The translations under genes were made by a program, and so were the position numbers. 49,940 nucleotides of DNA. Source: Oscillospiraceae bacterium (GTDB taxonomy: Bacteria > Bacillota > Clostridia > Oscillospirales > Ruminococcaceae). The stretch covers positions 1-49,940 of the forward strand of contig JAHHUC010000006.1 in assembly GCA_020024215.1 (NCBI GenBank). The letters are read 5' to 3'. Positions 16,794-25,160 of this stretch are shown here, piece by piece (within the stretch, counting starts at the first letter, position 1; every line of letters starts with the position of its first letter). The notes under the pieces were generated by a model, which had not been told where the DNA came from, ran no database searches, and saw only the letters and a program-made list of their open reading frames with translations.

Positions 16794-16811
16794 AAGAGAG
16801 CTTTCTCTCTT
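16794..16811 (-). promoter_or_regulatory. 5' leader hairpin of the secreted-protein mRNA
   Basis: Minus strand AAGAGAG-AAAG-CTCTCTT, a perfect 7-bp stem close to the predicted transcript 5' end. A second, looser inverted pair (ATAAGC / GCTTAT) follows downstream. A 5' hairpin of this kind is known to stabilise Gram-positive mRNAs. Confidence 0.55.
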
Positions 16812-16821
16812 CTGTGACATG

Positions 16822-16850
16822 AGTATAACACACCGATTTCAAAATTGCAA
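16822..16850 (-). promoter_or_regulatory. Strong promoter of the secreted-protein gene
   Basis: Minus-strand -35 TTGCAA (16845-16850), 17-base spacer, -10 TATACT (16822-16827). It predicts a leader of about 95 bases. Confidence 0.8.
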
Positions 16851-16883
16851 GTGTTTTTTTATTTTTTTGTAATTTATTTGTAA

Positions 16884-17963
16884 CTATTTGTCCTCCTCAT
16901 AGCTTAAAAAGGCTTTGCCGAGATTTATGTCATTGGTTACTGTTCTTGCATCAAAGCAAAAAACAGCCCTGTCATAATTTTGAAGCTTGAGGTCATAAAG
17001 GTCTGAATTATCTATGCTGCTTGGATCTATAAATGTGACGTGCCTGAAATCCACCGCAAGGAAGGGCAGCACGCTCAAGGCGTTTTTATCCCCTATTATA
17101 AGAAGGCTTCCGAATCTGCCGCCGGAGGAATTTATATCTATATATGGGCTGTGCCCTCCGTTAATTGTCACAAAGCCATCCTCAAAAAAGCCCTTGGGAT
17201 AAAGGCTGTAATATTTTTTGGTCTTTTTATTGTTTCTGTGGACAACAGAATATGCCCTGCTGCTTTGATGCTCATATATAGATGTGAGATCTCCCTCTAT
17301 CCCCTTGAGGGCAACCCTCTGCGCCAAAGAGCCCATAATTTTATCCTGCCTGTGAAAAACAGAAAACTCGTCTATTTCCATTGGCGTCTCTCTCATTTCC
17401 TTCATTACGGCACGATATATATAATATCCCCCCAACGAGGTGTTGAGATTTTCCGTCCTGTAATAAAGATATTGATCCCTGACTGCAAAAAGCTCTGAAT
17501 AGCAGTCCACCCCCCTCACGTCGCCGCCTGCCATTTTATAGCATTCCTCGATCAGTCTTTTCTGATTGAATATTGCCGCTCTTTTTGGCAGCTCCTGCTG
17601 CTTTATGGCTATTGATGTGGGAACTATGGCAAAATAGGTGGGTATGCTGCTGACCTCTGCAAATTTTTTTACAGTCCTGCTGTTTTCAGCTGAAAAATCC
17701 CCTATTTTAACATCCTCCAAAAGATAATCCAAGGTTATGAAAATTCCGTCCCTTTGGGAGGGTGAAAGCCTGTAAAGCAGCTTTGGGGCAATTTCCCTTA
17801 TGTTGTCCGAAAGCAGAAGCGTCTCCTTTGTCATTCTCTCAACATAGGAATAGGAGCTTTCACCATCCTCTATTTTTCCGTCATAGAAAATTCCGTATGC
17901 GCCTATAAAAAGCGCAGGGAGCATAAAAAACACCAAAACAAGCACGGAGGTTATCCTTTTCAT
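16884..17963 (-). CDS. DHHW/AlgJ-like protein lacking the catalytic motif
   Basis: A 359-residue protein with an N-terminal membrane anchor (about residues 5-25) and the overall layout of DHHW family proteins (SGNH-like, often paired with MBOAT acyltransferases). The segment YYRTENLNTSLGGYYIY (171-174 = ENLN) aligns with the family YYRTDHHWT-GAY motif but has lost D-H-H-W. The family serine region DSYA is GDKNA (291-295). TYFAIVPTS and the QKRLIEECYK helix are preserved. So the fold appears kept while the active site is gone. It starts directly after the MBOAT-like stop and is the last gene of the comEC-holA transcript. Confidence 0.75.
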   Translation of the reverse strand: MKRITSVLVLVFFMLPALFIGAYGIFYDGKIEDGESSYSYVERMTKETLLLSDNIREIAPKLLYRLSPSQRDGIFITLDYLLEDVKIGDFSAENSRTVKKFAEVSSIPTYFAIVPTSIAIKQQELPKRAAIFNQKRLIEECYKMAGGDVRGVDCYSELFAVRDQYLYYRTENLNTSLGGYYIYRAVMKEMRETPMEIDEFSVFHRQDKIMGSLAQRVALKGIEGDLTSIYEHQSSRAYSVVHRNNKKTKKYYSLYPKGFFEDGFVTINGGHSPYIDINSSGGRFGSLLIIGDKNALSVLPFLAVDFRHVTFIDPSSIDNSDLYDLKLQNYDRAVFCFDARTVTNDINLGKAFLSYEEDK

Positions 17964-19277
17964 CTATACTCCTCCTTCCAAAAGGGAAAATGATGCAATC
18001 AGGAGCATCAACACAGCAATTATCAGCACAACTGCCCCCTTGAAAAAGCCGGATGCCACTTTTTTCAAAAAGCTTCCCCCGGCATATATAAAGCCGGTGG
18101 CTACAAAGGCTGAAAGAAGCACAGAGGCAATATTTGCAGCCGAAAAATAAAGTGTGTTGAAATCCAAAAGCGGTGCACCTGACATAAACAGCAAATTTTT
18201 GAAAAATTTCAGGCTTTCATTCAAATCCATAGGGAGAATAAAGGAAAAGGCCGGTATGCTCAATATAAAAACCAAAACCGAGGTGAAAACAGCCCCATCC
18301 TCACTGAACCTTGAAATTATAAGGTAATCTGCCAAAAGGCACAATCCAAAATAAAGCGTAAAGGCAAAGGACATACCCAAAGGCAGCAGCAGTATATTTA
18401 TATAAAAAACAGATATGAAAGAGCCTATATAATTTCTTGTTTTCTTTTTAAGGCGCCTGCCCCAAAAGGAGACGGCAGCACCTATATTATCCCAAAGAGA
18501 AAGCCCCAGCCTTTTTATAAATTCCCTTATGGTGGGGGAGAAAAAGGGATAAAATGCCCCCTTTGGCATATTAAGCATAAATATTTTTCCTATCCCCCTG
18601 CCCATATCTCCAAATGCAGACAGATAAAGATAGACCTTCAAAGCACAAAGCAGAGCCAAAAGCCATGCAAACAAAACGCTTTCTTTGCTTTTATAATGGT
18701 AAAACACATTGGAAATTATGCCGTCGAGCTGATTTACAAGTATTATCTCTTTGCCGCAGCCCCATATGAACAGCACAATGCCCTCTGCACAAAGGTCAAG
18801 TGAAAATTCCTGCCCCTTTTCCTTTAAATAGGCCTTTGGAGAAGGATACGGCCCTGCAAAAAGCTTTGGAAAAAACAGCACATAAAAAGAAAAATCCAGC
18901 TCGTTGAGGCTTCTTCCGCTCACCCTGAAAAAATTTATCGCCATTATGTCAAAAAACAAAAAGGAGGCGGCAATCGGAGTATCCGGCGTGAAGAAGAATC
19001 CTGTTGCCAAAAGCGCAGCCCCACTTTTTATCATGAGCATATCAAGGCATAATTTGATTTTTCTCTCGCTCAAAGTAAGCCTTCTTAAAAAGAAAATAAA
19101 AACCAAATCTATAAGCGGGAACAAAAGAAATCTGAAGGATTTGATGTCGCATGAAAAAATAAACAGAAGTGAAAAAAGGCACAGCAGACCGTCCCTCATT
19201 CTGCCCTTTATAAAAATTCCTGCGGCAGTTAAAATGGGGAGAATAAAAAACACAAAGCTTAAATCTGTTATCGCCAT
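17964..19277 (-). CDS. MBOAT-like membrane protein lacking the conserved histidines
   Basis: A 437-residue polytopic membrane protein (about 10-12 hydrophobic segments). It keeps AlgI/DltB-type landmarks such as FFPKLFAGPYPSP and YLSAFGDMGRGIGKIF. The canonical WRRWHISLS motif reads IKRLGLSLW (254 onward) and the invariant histidine of GLWHG falls in LLLPLGM (about 296-302). Both signature histidines are missing, so O-acyltransferase activity is doubtful. It overlaps the RNase M5-like gene by one base and abuts the DHHW-like gene, its usual functional partner. Confidence 0.75.
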   Translation of the reverse strand: MAITDLSFVFFILPILTAAGIFIKGRMRDGLLCLFSLLFIFSCDIKSFRFLLFPLIDLVFIFFLRRLTLSERKIKLCLDMLMIKSGAALLATGFFFTPDTPIAASFLFFDIMAINFFRVSGRSLNELDFSFYVLFFPKLFAGPYPSPKAYLKEKGQEFSLDLCAEGIVLFIWGCGKEIILVNQLDGIISNVFYHYKSKESVLFAWLLALLCALKVYLYLSAFGDMGRGIGKIFMLNMPKGAFYPFFSPTIREFIKRLGLSLWDNIGAAVSFWGRRLKKKTRNYIGSFISVFYINILLLPLGMSFAFTLYFGLCLLADYLIISRFSEDGAVFTSVLVFILSIPAFSFILPMDLNESLKFFKNLLFMSGAPLLDFNTLYFSAANIASVLLSAFVATGFIYAGGSFLKKVASGFFKGAVVLIIAVLMLLIASFSLLEGGV

Positions 19278-19855
19278 TATTCCTTTTCCTCTTGCATAAG
19301 TTTTATTGCCTCGTCATATGTCATGCTTGTATTGAGCACCTTTAAAAGGGAATTGGTATTAAGAGCTGTGGGAAGCCCCATTTTTATCAGCAGAGTTTTT
19401 CTTCTCTGTGCAGAATCGGCGCTTCCTGTAAGCTTGAATTTGAAAAGCTCCCTTGATGTAATCCTTCTTTCATCTGTGCTTTCCTTGGTAAATCTTTGAA
19501 GATTTTTCTCTATGAGCTCTCTCTCCATGCCCTCTACGCCCAAAAGCCCCTGTGAGGAGGGCTTTTTCTTTCTTCTTTCCTTTCCCTCAACCTCGGGGAG
19601 ATATACATTATATATCTTTGCCCTCTCGCCGCAGAAGGATTTTATATAGCTTCTTATTTTAAAGCCGGCCTTGTCAGAATCTGTCAGCACTATTATTCCG
19701 TTTTTGCACGCCTCTCTTTTCAGATATTCCTTCAGTTGGGTGCTTTTGAAAATTCCAAAGCCCTTTGTCTCTATAATGTTGCCCTCAACTATTGAAGAAA
19801 CCTTCATCTTGTCATATTTGCCCTCAACTATGATGGGAAGATCTATTTTAAGCAT
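19277..19855 (-). CDS. Toprim-domain protein, ribonuclease M5-like (DUF4093)
   Basis: A 192-residue protein with a Toprim domain: the glutamate motif PIIVEGKYDKMK at residues 6-17 and the DxD motif VLTDSDKAGFKIR at about residues 56-68. A C-terminal domain (RRITSRELFKFKLTGS..., DUF4093-like) follows. RNase M5 matures 5S rRNA; many Clostridia carry such paralogues and I cannot say whether this is the 5S enzyme. It follows holA by 5 bases and overlaps the MBOAT-like start. Confidence 0.8.
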   Translation of the reverse strand: MLKIDLPIIVEGKYDKMKVSSIVEGNIIETKGFGIFKSTQLKEYLKREACKNGIIVLTDSDKAGFKIRSYIKSFCGERAKIYNVYLPEVEGKERRKKKPSSQGLLGVEGMERELIEKNLQRFTKESTDERRITSRELFKFKLTGSADSAQRRKTLLIKMGLPTALNTNSLLKVLNTSMTYDEAIKLMQEEKE

Positions 19856-19860
19856 TTTTC

Positions 19861-20892
19861 CTACTGCCTTTCTCTTAAAGCCTCCATTGCCTTTATGCAG
19901 GAAATTTCCAGAAGTGTTCTGTCATCTAAGGATTTGCTTTTAAGCTCGCTTTCAGCCTGACACATTATTTCAAATGCCTTGAACAGGGCTGTTCTTGAAA
20001 ATTTTGCGCCGTCTTTGTAATAATTTCTCATGCGCCAGGAAAATTTTTCATTCAGCTCCTTTGAAGCCAAATCGCTGCTTTTTCCCTCGGCTTTTGCAAC
20101 ATTGGCAGCATAAAGCCCGTAAAATGAAAGGGTAAGGTTTGATACAATCTGTATAACCTGTGTTTTCTGAGACAGCAGAATGTCTATCTCCTCCATAGTC
20201 TCTTTGATATTTCCTTTAAGCATCAAAGATGCCAGATTGTAGATGTTGGCATCCTCCCTTTTGCTGCATATGCTGTCTATGTTTTCTTTTGTTATCCTTT
20301 TGCCCTTTCCCACATATAAAGAAAGCTTTATACATTCATTTTTTAAAAGCTCCATATCCTCCTTGCAAATTTCCATCATATAAAGGGCAAGCTCGGCTGA
20401 AAGCTCCACCCCCTCTTTTTTGCATATGGCCCTCAATTCATCTCTTAGAACACTTCCTGTGTGCTTTAAAATGTTTACGGCGCAAAGCTCCTTTGAAAAA
20501 AGCTCCAAAAGCCTTTTATCCTTTGATTTTCCCTTTGCATCAAAGCTGTCCTTTACTGTTATTACAAGCCTGTCGCCGCCTTGTGTGTCGGAACAAAATT
20601 CCAAAAAGCTGTCCCAAAGCTCCGATGGGACAAGCGAGCTTTCAAAATCATCTATAAACAGAGCTTTCTGCTCTCCTGTCAGGGACACCATTCCTGTTCT
20701 TTCCAAAAGCGCCGAAAAATCTGTGTCCCGGCTTTCATAAATTTCGCAGAAATAACCCTCCCTCTCATACATGTTCAAAAGCTTTTTCCGCATGGAAAGC
20801 CTTAAAAAGCTGTCATTTCCATAAAGGAGGCATCTTGGATGTATGTCACCTTTTTTTAATCCTGTCTTAAATTCCTTTTCCTGCAAAAGCAT
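19861..20892 (-). CDS. holA: DNA polymerase III delta subunit
   Basis: HolA opens the sliding clamp within the clamp loader. The 343-residue protein matches the family across CLLYGNDSFLRLSMRKKLL (degenerate AAA+ start), DRLVITVKDSFD, LSAELALYMMEICKEDMELLKNECIKLSLY and the C-terminal LKAFEIMCQAESELKSKSLDDRTLLE. I chose the ATG at 20892 because GGGAG lies about 8 bases upstream; a TTG five codons earlier lacks a site. It follows comEC, the standard comEC-holA order of Firmicutes. Confidence 0.93.
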   Translation of the reverse strand: MLLQEKEFKTGLKKGDIHPRCLLYGNDSFLRLSMRKKLLNMYEREGYFCEIYESRDTDFSALLERTGMVSLTGEQKALFIDDFESSLVPSELWDSFLEFCSDTQGGDRLVITVKDSFDAKGKSKDKRLLELFSKELCAVNILKHTGSVLRDELRAICKKEGVELSAELALYMMEICKEDMELLKNECIKLSLYVGKGKRITKENIDSICSKREDANIYNLASLMLKGNIKETMEEIDILLSQKTQVIQIVSNLTLSFYGLYAANVAKAEGKSSDLASKELNEKFSWRMRNYYKDGAKFSRTALFKAFEIMCQAESELKSKSLDDRTLLEISCIKAMEALRERQ

Positions 20893-20907
20893 ATGTTTAA
20901 CTCCCAA

Positions 20908-22797
20908 TCAAAGATGCAAAGCATTTATATCTTTTAGCTTTACTGTTTTCATATCTGTGATTATAACACATTTGTTCTTTGTTTTTAATATTTCGGCAGA
21001 CTCTGCAAAAAAAGAAATTCCGTCCTGCCCTTCATCTATTACAAAGCCCATTGAAGTTAAAAAATCAAAGGGCAGAAAGTTTTCAAAATCCACCGCACGG
21101 ACCTTTTCATCCACGGCAGGGCTTTTAAAGCAGCTTAAAAATTCATACATCACTGCCGAGGCGCTGGGATCTTCATCTGCAAGCACGCCGATTATACTTT
21201 TTACTCCGTATCTCCTCAAGGCGGATTTTAACATTTCCGCCTCATAGCCCTTTGTGAGATTGCCTATAATTACCGCCTGCTCCTTGTTTTTCACAACGGC
21301 GCAGCTCATGCTGTCAGGATAGAATATATACATATCATCCTTTTGCATAAAGGCTGTGATGCAAAGAAGAGCAAAAGCAGCAACAGCACTTGACAATATA
21401 AGCCTAAGTGAGGATTTTTTAAATACCAGAACAGAAATTGTTATTACAAAAGCTGTTATTATCACAATCGGCATAATATTTTTTCCTAAAACAGCCGGAT
21501 TCTGCTGCTTTATGGTAAAATCTGTAAGACGTATGATGTATTCACATATCTTATATATGAGAAAATCCAAAATCGGTATATGTATTCCAAAAAGAAGTAT
21601 GAGCAGCACCTCTGCCCACAGAAACGGCAGCACCACAGATATGACAGGCACAACCAGAACATTTAAGAAAATGCTCAAAACAGAAAACCTTCCAAAGAAG
21701 TAAAGACACAGCGGAAGAGTCATAAGCGAGGAGGAAAAGGATACAGCCAAGCTTGATGAAAGAAAATTCAGCACTCTGTTTTGTCTTATAAAGTCGGGCA
21801 TTTTTCCCATTATGTAGGGGACAAGGTGCAAAATTCCAAAGACAGAAAGGCAGGAAAACCATGTAGAAAGCGAAAACAAAAGTTTTGGGGCAAAAATTGA
21901 CACAGCAATGAGAAAAATTGAAAGCGAGGTTATTCCGTCAGAGTCCCTTGCCGAAATTTCTGCTGCAATGACAAGAAGAGCCATTAAGGAAGCCCTCATG
22001 ACAGAGGGGGAAAAGGCGGAAATCCCCATTGTAAAAAGAGAGACAAGCGCTGCCAAAATGAGCTTTGACCTTCTTTTTAAGGGCAGCACAAAGAAAACCG
22101 CCCCCAATATTATGCTGAGATGAAGCCCCGAAACTGCTGCTATGTGAGAAATTCCGCCGTCATAGAGGGCATTTTTCACATCATCAGTCAGATATTTCTT
22201 TGTGCCTGTAAGAAGGCCGGGAAAAAGGCAGGATATTTTTTGGTTGCTGATAGATAAGGATGCCTCGTTGAGCCTTTCTCTCAATGTTCCCAAAATAAGA
22301 TAGGGCCTGTATATATCCTTTCCCGATGATGTGACCTTTACATTTTCAAGCCTTGGCCTGAGATTTATTTTGTCGTTTCCCTCATAGCTTATAATTGCAG
22401 ATATGTTTATTATATCCCCCGGAAAATATTCTGCCTTCGGCACAAGATAAATTGATACATCATTTATGCTGTCTTTGTGATTCAAAAGAAGCTTTCCCCT
22501 TATGGTGCATACCTTAGGATGCTCCTTTATTTCATATATGCACATTCTGTAATCCCTTAAAACACCCTCGGTCTGCTTTGCTATCCTTTCATTTTTCATA
22601 ACAGCAAAGGAGCATGTGAGAGCTGTCACAAGAATCAATATGAGAAAGGCAGCCCTCAGCTCTTCATTTTTTACTGCCGTCAGGCTGAAAAGTGTAATTG
22701 CTGCACACACTGAAAACGCCCACAGAGCGCTCATAAGATTGAATGTGAAAACTGTGGCAGCAAGGCAGAGGCTTATTATAAAAAGAGGTCTTTTCAA
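20908..22797 (-). CDS. comEC: ComEC/Rec2 DNA-uptake channel protein
   Basis: ComEC carries transforming DNA across the membrane. The 629-residue protein has an N-terminal membrane and DUF4131-like region, the competence core (SCLFPGLLTGTKKYL, ALYDGGISHIAAVSGLHLSIILG) with many membrane segments, and a C-terminal domain. This C-terminal part is short, and in place of the metallo-beta-lactamase HxHxDH motif it has VIIGNLTKGYE and IGVLADEDPS, so nuclease activity is doubtful. The start is TTG at 22797 after GGGGTGGA. In Clostridia, comEC often persists without known natural transformation. Confidence 0.92.
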   Translation of the reverse strand: MKRPLFIISLCLAATVFTFNLMSALWAFSVCAAITLFSLTAVKNEELRAAFLILILVTALTCSFAVMKNERIAKQTEGVLRDYRMCIYEIKEHPKVCTIRGKLLLNHKDSINDVSIYLVPKAEYFPGDIINISAIISYEGNDKINLRPRLENVKVTSSGKDIYRPYLILGTLRERLNEASLSISNQKISCLFPGLLTGTKKYLTDDVKNALYDGGISHIAAVSGLHLSIILGAVFFVLPLKRRSKLILAALVSLFTMGISAFSPSVMRASLMALLVIAAEISARDSDGITSLSIFLIAVSIFAPKLLFSLSTWFSCLSVFGILHLVPYIMGKMPDFIRQNRVLNFLSSSLAVSFSSSLMTLPLCLYFFGRFSVLSIFLNVLVVPVISVVLPFLWAEVLLILLFGIHIPILDFLIYKICEYIIRLTDFTIKQQNPAVLGKNIMPIVIITAFVITISVLVFKKSSLRLILSSAVAAFALLCITAFMQKDDMYIFYPDSMSCAVVKNKEQAVIIGNLTKGYEAEMLKSALRRYGVKSIIGVLADEDPSASAVMYEFLSCFKSPAVDEKVRAVDFENFLPFDFLTSMGFVIDEGQDGISFFAESAEILKTKNKCVIITDMKTVKLKDINALHL

Positions 22798-22840
22798 AGA
22801 AAATCCACCCCGCTTTTAAAAATAGCGTATATCCTTTTTG

Positions 22841-22869
22841 ATTATACCACATACTTTTTTAATTTGTAA
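22841..22869 (-). promoter_or_regulatory. Promoter of the comEC-holA operon
   Basis: Minus-strand -35 TTACAA (22864-22869), 17-base spacer, extended TGG and -10 TATAAT (22841-22846). Confidence 0.7.
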
Positions 22870-22922
22870 CCCTTATGTGCCCTGCTCTTTAAGGTGCGCT
22901 TCCATAATTTGTAGAAAAGCTA

Positions 22923-22951
22923 TCGACAAAACTTTAAAAGCGTGATATTCT
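22923..22951 (+). promoter_or_regulatory. Promoter of the ThrE-type exporter genes
   Basis: -35 TCGACA (22923-22928), 17-base spacer, extended TGA and -10 TATTCT (22946-22951), 33 bases before the start codon. Confidence 0.6.
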
Positions 22952-22983
22952 AGGTTTGCAAAAAAACTGAGAGGGTTTTTATT

Positions 22984-23751
22984 TTGGAACGGAATTTGGA
23001 AATTGAAAACTTGGAAAAAAATTTGTCTATTGCGCTTGACATAGGTGAACAGCTGCTTATGTCCGGGGCGGAGATAGGCAGGTGTGAGGACACCATAAGC
23101 AGGATAATGTCTGCCTACGGAGCAAAAACAACCCACGTTTTTACCGTGACAGCAGGAATAATTGTCACAGCAGTTGCAGAAGACGGCTGTGCGGTGACAC
23201 AGCTCAGAAGAGTTAAAAGCTCGAAATTCAATCTTCACAAAATGGAAAAATTAAATCAGCTGTCAAGGGATATATGCAAAAACAAGCCCACACATGATGA
23301 GGTAGCCCAAAAGCTGGCGGAAATAGACAAATGCCCCACCTATCCGCTGTACATACACATAATTGCATATTCCTTCATATCCGCCGCTTTTTCTGCCTTT
23401 TTTTCCGGAGGACTTGAAAATATGCCGGCGGCAGCCATAACAGGGGCTCTGCTGTGCCTTGTGGAAAGGATGTTTGTAAACCTTAAAATTGACAGTATGT
23501 TCACAACCTGCGCCTGCTCATTTGTTGCAGGACTTAACAATGTCATACTGATAAAACTGGGTATAGGCGTTGACTTTGCCAGCATAAGCATAGGAAACAT
23601 AATGCTTCTTATCCCGGGAATTGCCATGACAAACTCCATAAGGGATATGTTTGGGGGAGATTTTATTTCAGGCACCAGCCGTCTTTTCCAATCAATGACA
23701 ATAGCGTTTTTGGTAGCCTTCGGATTTACCTTTGCAGGCATGCTGCTTTAG
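22984..23751 (+). CDS. ThrE/YjjP-type threonine/serine exporter, N-terminal subunit
   Basis: A 255-residue protein of the ThrE family N-terminal half (YjjP type). A cytosolic part with ALDIGEQLLMSGAEIGRCEDTISRIMSAYG and the hallmark VTAGIIVT leads into about five membrane segments after residue 120. Relatives export threonine, serine or dicarboxylates together with a YjjB-like partner. The TTG start follows AGAGGG. The partner gene starts 12 bases downstream. Confidence 0.9.
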   Translation: MERNLEIENLEKNLSIALDIGEQLLMSGAEIGRCEDTISRIMSAYGAKTTHVFTVTAGIIVTAVAEDGCAVTQLRRVKSSKFNLHKMEKLNQLSRDICKNKPTHDEVAQKLAEIDKCPTYPLYIHIIAYSFISAAFSAFFSGGLENMPAAAITGALLCLVERMFVNLKIDSMFTTCACSFVAGLNNVILIKLGIGVDFASISIGNIMLLIPGIAMTNSIRDMFGGDFISGTSRLFQSMTIAFLVAFGFTFAGMLL

Positions 23752-23762
23752 GAGGAAAAGAT

Positions 23763-24227
23763 ATGAATGGTATAGGCTTTCCCGAAATTTTACAGGTCAT
23801 AACAGGCTGCTGCGGCTCCCTGGGCTTTTCCATACTGTTTAATGTAAGAGGAAAAAAGCAGCTTTTTGCAGCTGCTATGGGAGGTTTCATAAGCTGGGGA
23901 GTATGTGTGATACTTATACCCATATTTCCCTCTGAGCCTGTGAGATATATATTTGCAACAGCAGTCCTCACATTTTATTCGGAATTTATGGCAAGAAAAT
24001 ATCACTGTCCGTCAACTGTTTTCCTTACCTCCGGCTTTATTCCGCTTATTCCCGGCGGTTCACTTTATTATACACTTAACTTTGCCATGCGACAGCAGTG
24101 GTATTCCTTCTTTTTCAAGGCGATAGCCACATTTCTTCTTATGGTGGCAATGGCGGCAGGAATACTCATAGCCATGACGATAATGCATATTTTCAGCAAT
24201 CTTTCAAAAAAATATCACACTGATTAA
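23763..24227 (+). CDS. ThrE/YjjB-type exporter, C-terminal subunit
   Basis: A 154-residue membrane protein with about four hydrophobic segments and the family motif GFIPLIPGGSLYYTL. It is the separate C-terminal half (DUF3815/YjjB type) that completes the exporter with the preceding gene. AGGAGG precedes the ATG. Its stop overlaps the stop of the convergent Sir2 gene. Confidence 0.9.
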   Translation: MNGIGFPEILQVITGCCGSLGFSILFNVRGKKQLFAAAMGGFISWGVCVILIPIFPSEPVRYIFATAVLTFYSEFMARKYHCPSTVFLTSGFIPLIPGGSLYYTLNFAMRQQWYSFFFKAIATFLLMVAMAAGILIAMTIMHIFSNLSKKYHTD

Positions 24228-24955
24228 AAATCAAGATAGGCGGAGGCTTCCCTAAAAGCTTCCCCTATTTTTTTATTTATGGAAATTTCCGCTCTGCCTG
24301 TAATAAATGTTTCTGTCTTATTTATCACAGCTATGTGAGAGCCGTTGAAATAGTTTAAAAATCCGGCGGCAGGATAAACATTTAAAGATGTTCCGCCTAC
24401 TATTAAAAAATCCGCCCTGCTTATGGCATCAATGCTTTTTATTACACAGCTTTCATCCAAGCTTTCTTCATAAAGCACAACATCAGGCTTTATTATCCCG
24501 CCGCAAGAACAATACGGCACCCCCTCACTGTTTAAAATATCTTTTGTAAAATAAAACTTTCTGCACTTCATGCAGTAATTTCTGTGAACCGAGCCATGCA
24601 GCTCATAAACCCTTTTGCTGCCTGCCTTTTGGTGAAGCCCGTCTATATTCTGTGTAACCACACCCAAGAGCTTTCCTTTTTCCTCCAGCTCTGCCAGAAA
24701 TTTGTGAGCATAATTGGGCTTTGCATCAGGGAAAAGCATTTTATCTCTGTAAAATTCAAAAAATTCCTCGGGATTTTTCTTAAAGAAGCTGTAAGAAAGT
24801 ATGGTTTCGGGCGGATACTTATATTTTTGGTTATAAAGTCCGTCTGTACCTCTGAAATCCGGTATTTGGCTTTCGGTGGAAACACCTGCTCCGCCGAAAA
24901 ATACTATTTTTTGGGATTTATTTATCAAATCCGCCAATTTTTCTATTTCTGTCAT
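24224..24955 (-). CDS. Sir2-family NAD-dependent protein deacylase
   Basis: A 243-residue sirtuin. The NAD site is seen in FFGGAGVSTESQIPDFRG and TQNIDGLHQKAG, the catalytic histidine in YELHGSVH, and the zinc cysteines in CMKC and CSCG. GGTSLNVYPAAGFL is also typical. The start at 24955 (MTEIEKLAD) follows AGGAGGAA; the longer frame upstream is not needed. It removes acyl groups from lysines using NAD. Monocistronic, convergent with the exporter genes. Confidence 0.95.
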   Translation of the reverse strand: MTEIEKLADLINKSQKIVFFGGAGVSTESQIPDFRGTDGLYNQKYKYPPETILSYSFFKKNPEEFFEFYRDKMLFPDAKPNYAHKFLAELEEKGKLLGVVTQNIDGLHQKAGSKRVYELHGSVHRNYCMKCRKFYFTKDILNSEGVPYCSCGGIIKPDVVLYEESLDESCVIKSIDAISRADFLIVGGTSLNVYPAAGFLNYFNGSHIAVINKTETFITGRAEISINKKIGEAFREASAYLDF

Positions 24956-25041
24956 TTTTATTCCTCCTGTCTTTAAAAAGATTTTATCACAAATACAGCA
25001 TATGCTCAATTATAACAGCTGCTGCCTTCTTGTACATTATA

Positions 25042-25069
25042 TTGACAAAAGCGGTGCTTTTGATAGAAT
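25042..25069 (+). promoter_or_regulatory. Promoter of the lipoprotein gene at 25161
   Basis: -35 TTGACA (25042-25047), 16-base spacer, extended TGA and -10 TAGAAT (25064-25069). Confidence 0.7.
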
Positions 25070-25160
25070 GTATACATAATCTGCAAGCATGGGAATTTTA
25101 CAGACAAATAAGCCAAAGGATACAATTATAGAACAAGGAAAGTTTAAAGGAGTGAGAGAG

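Noticed and set aside
25089..25160. Longer start for the lipoprotein at 25161
   Set aside because: It would bury the signal peptide behind 24 charged residues and has no ribosome binding site.
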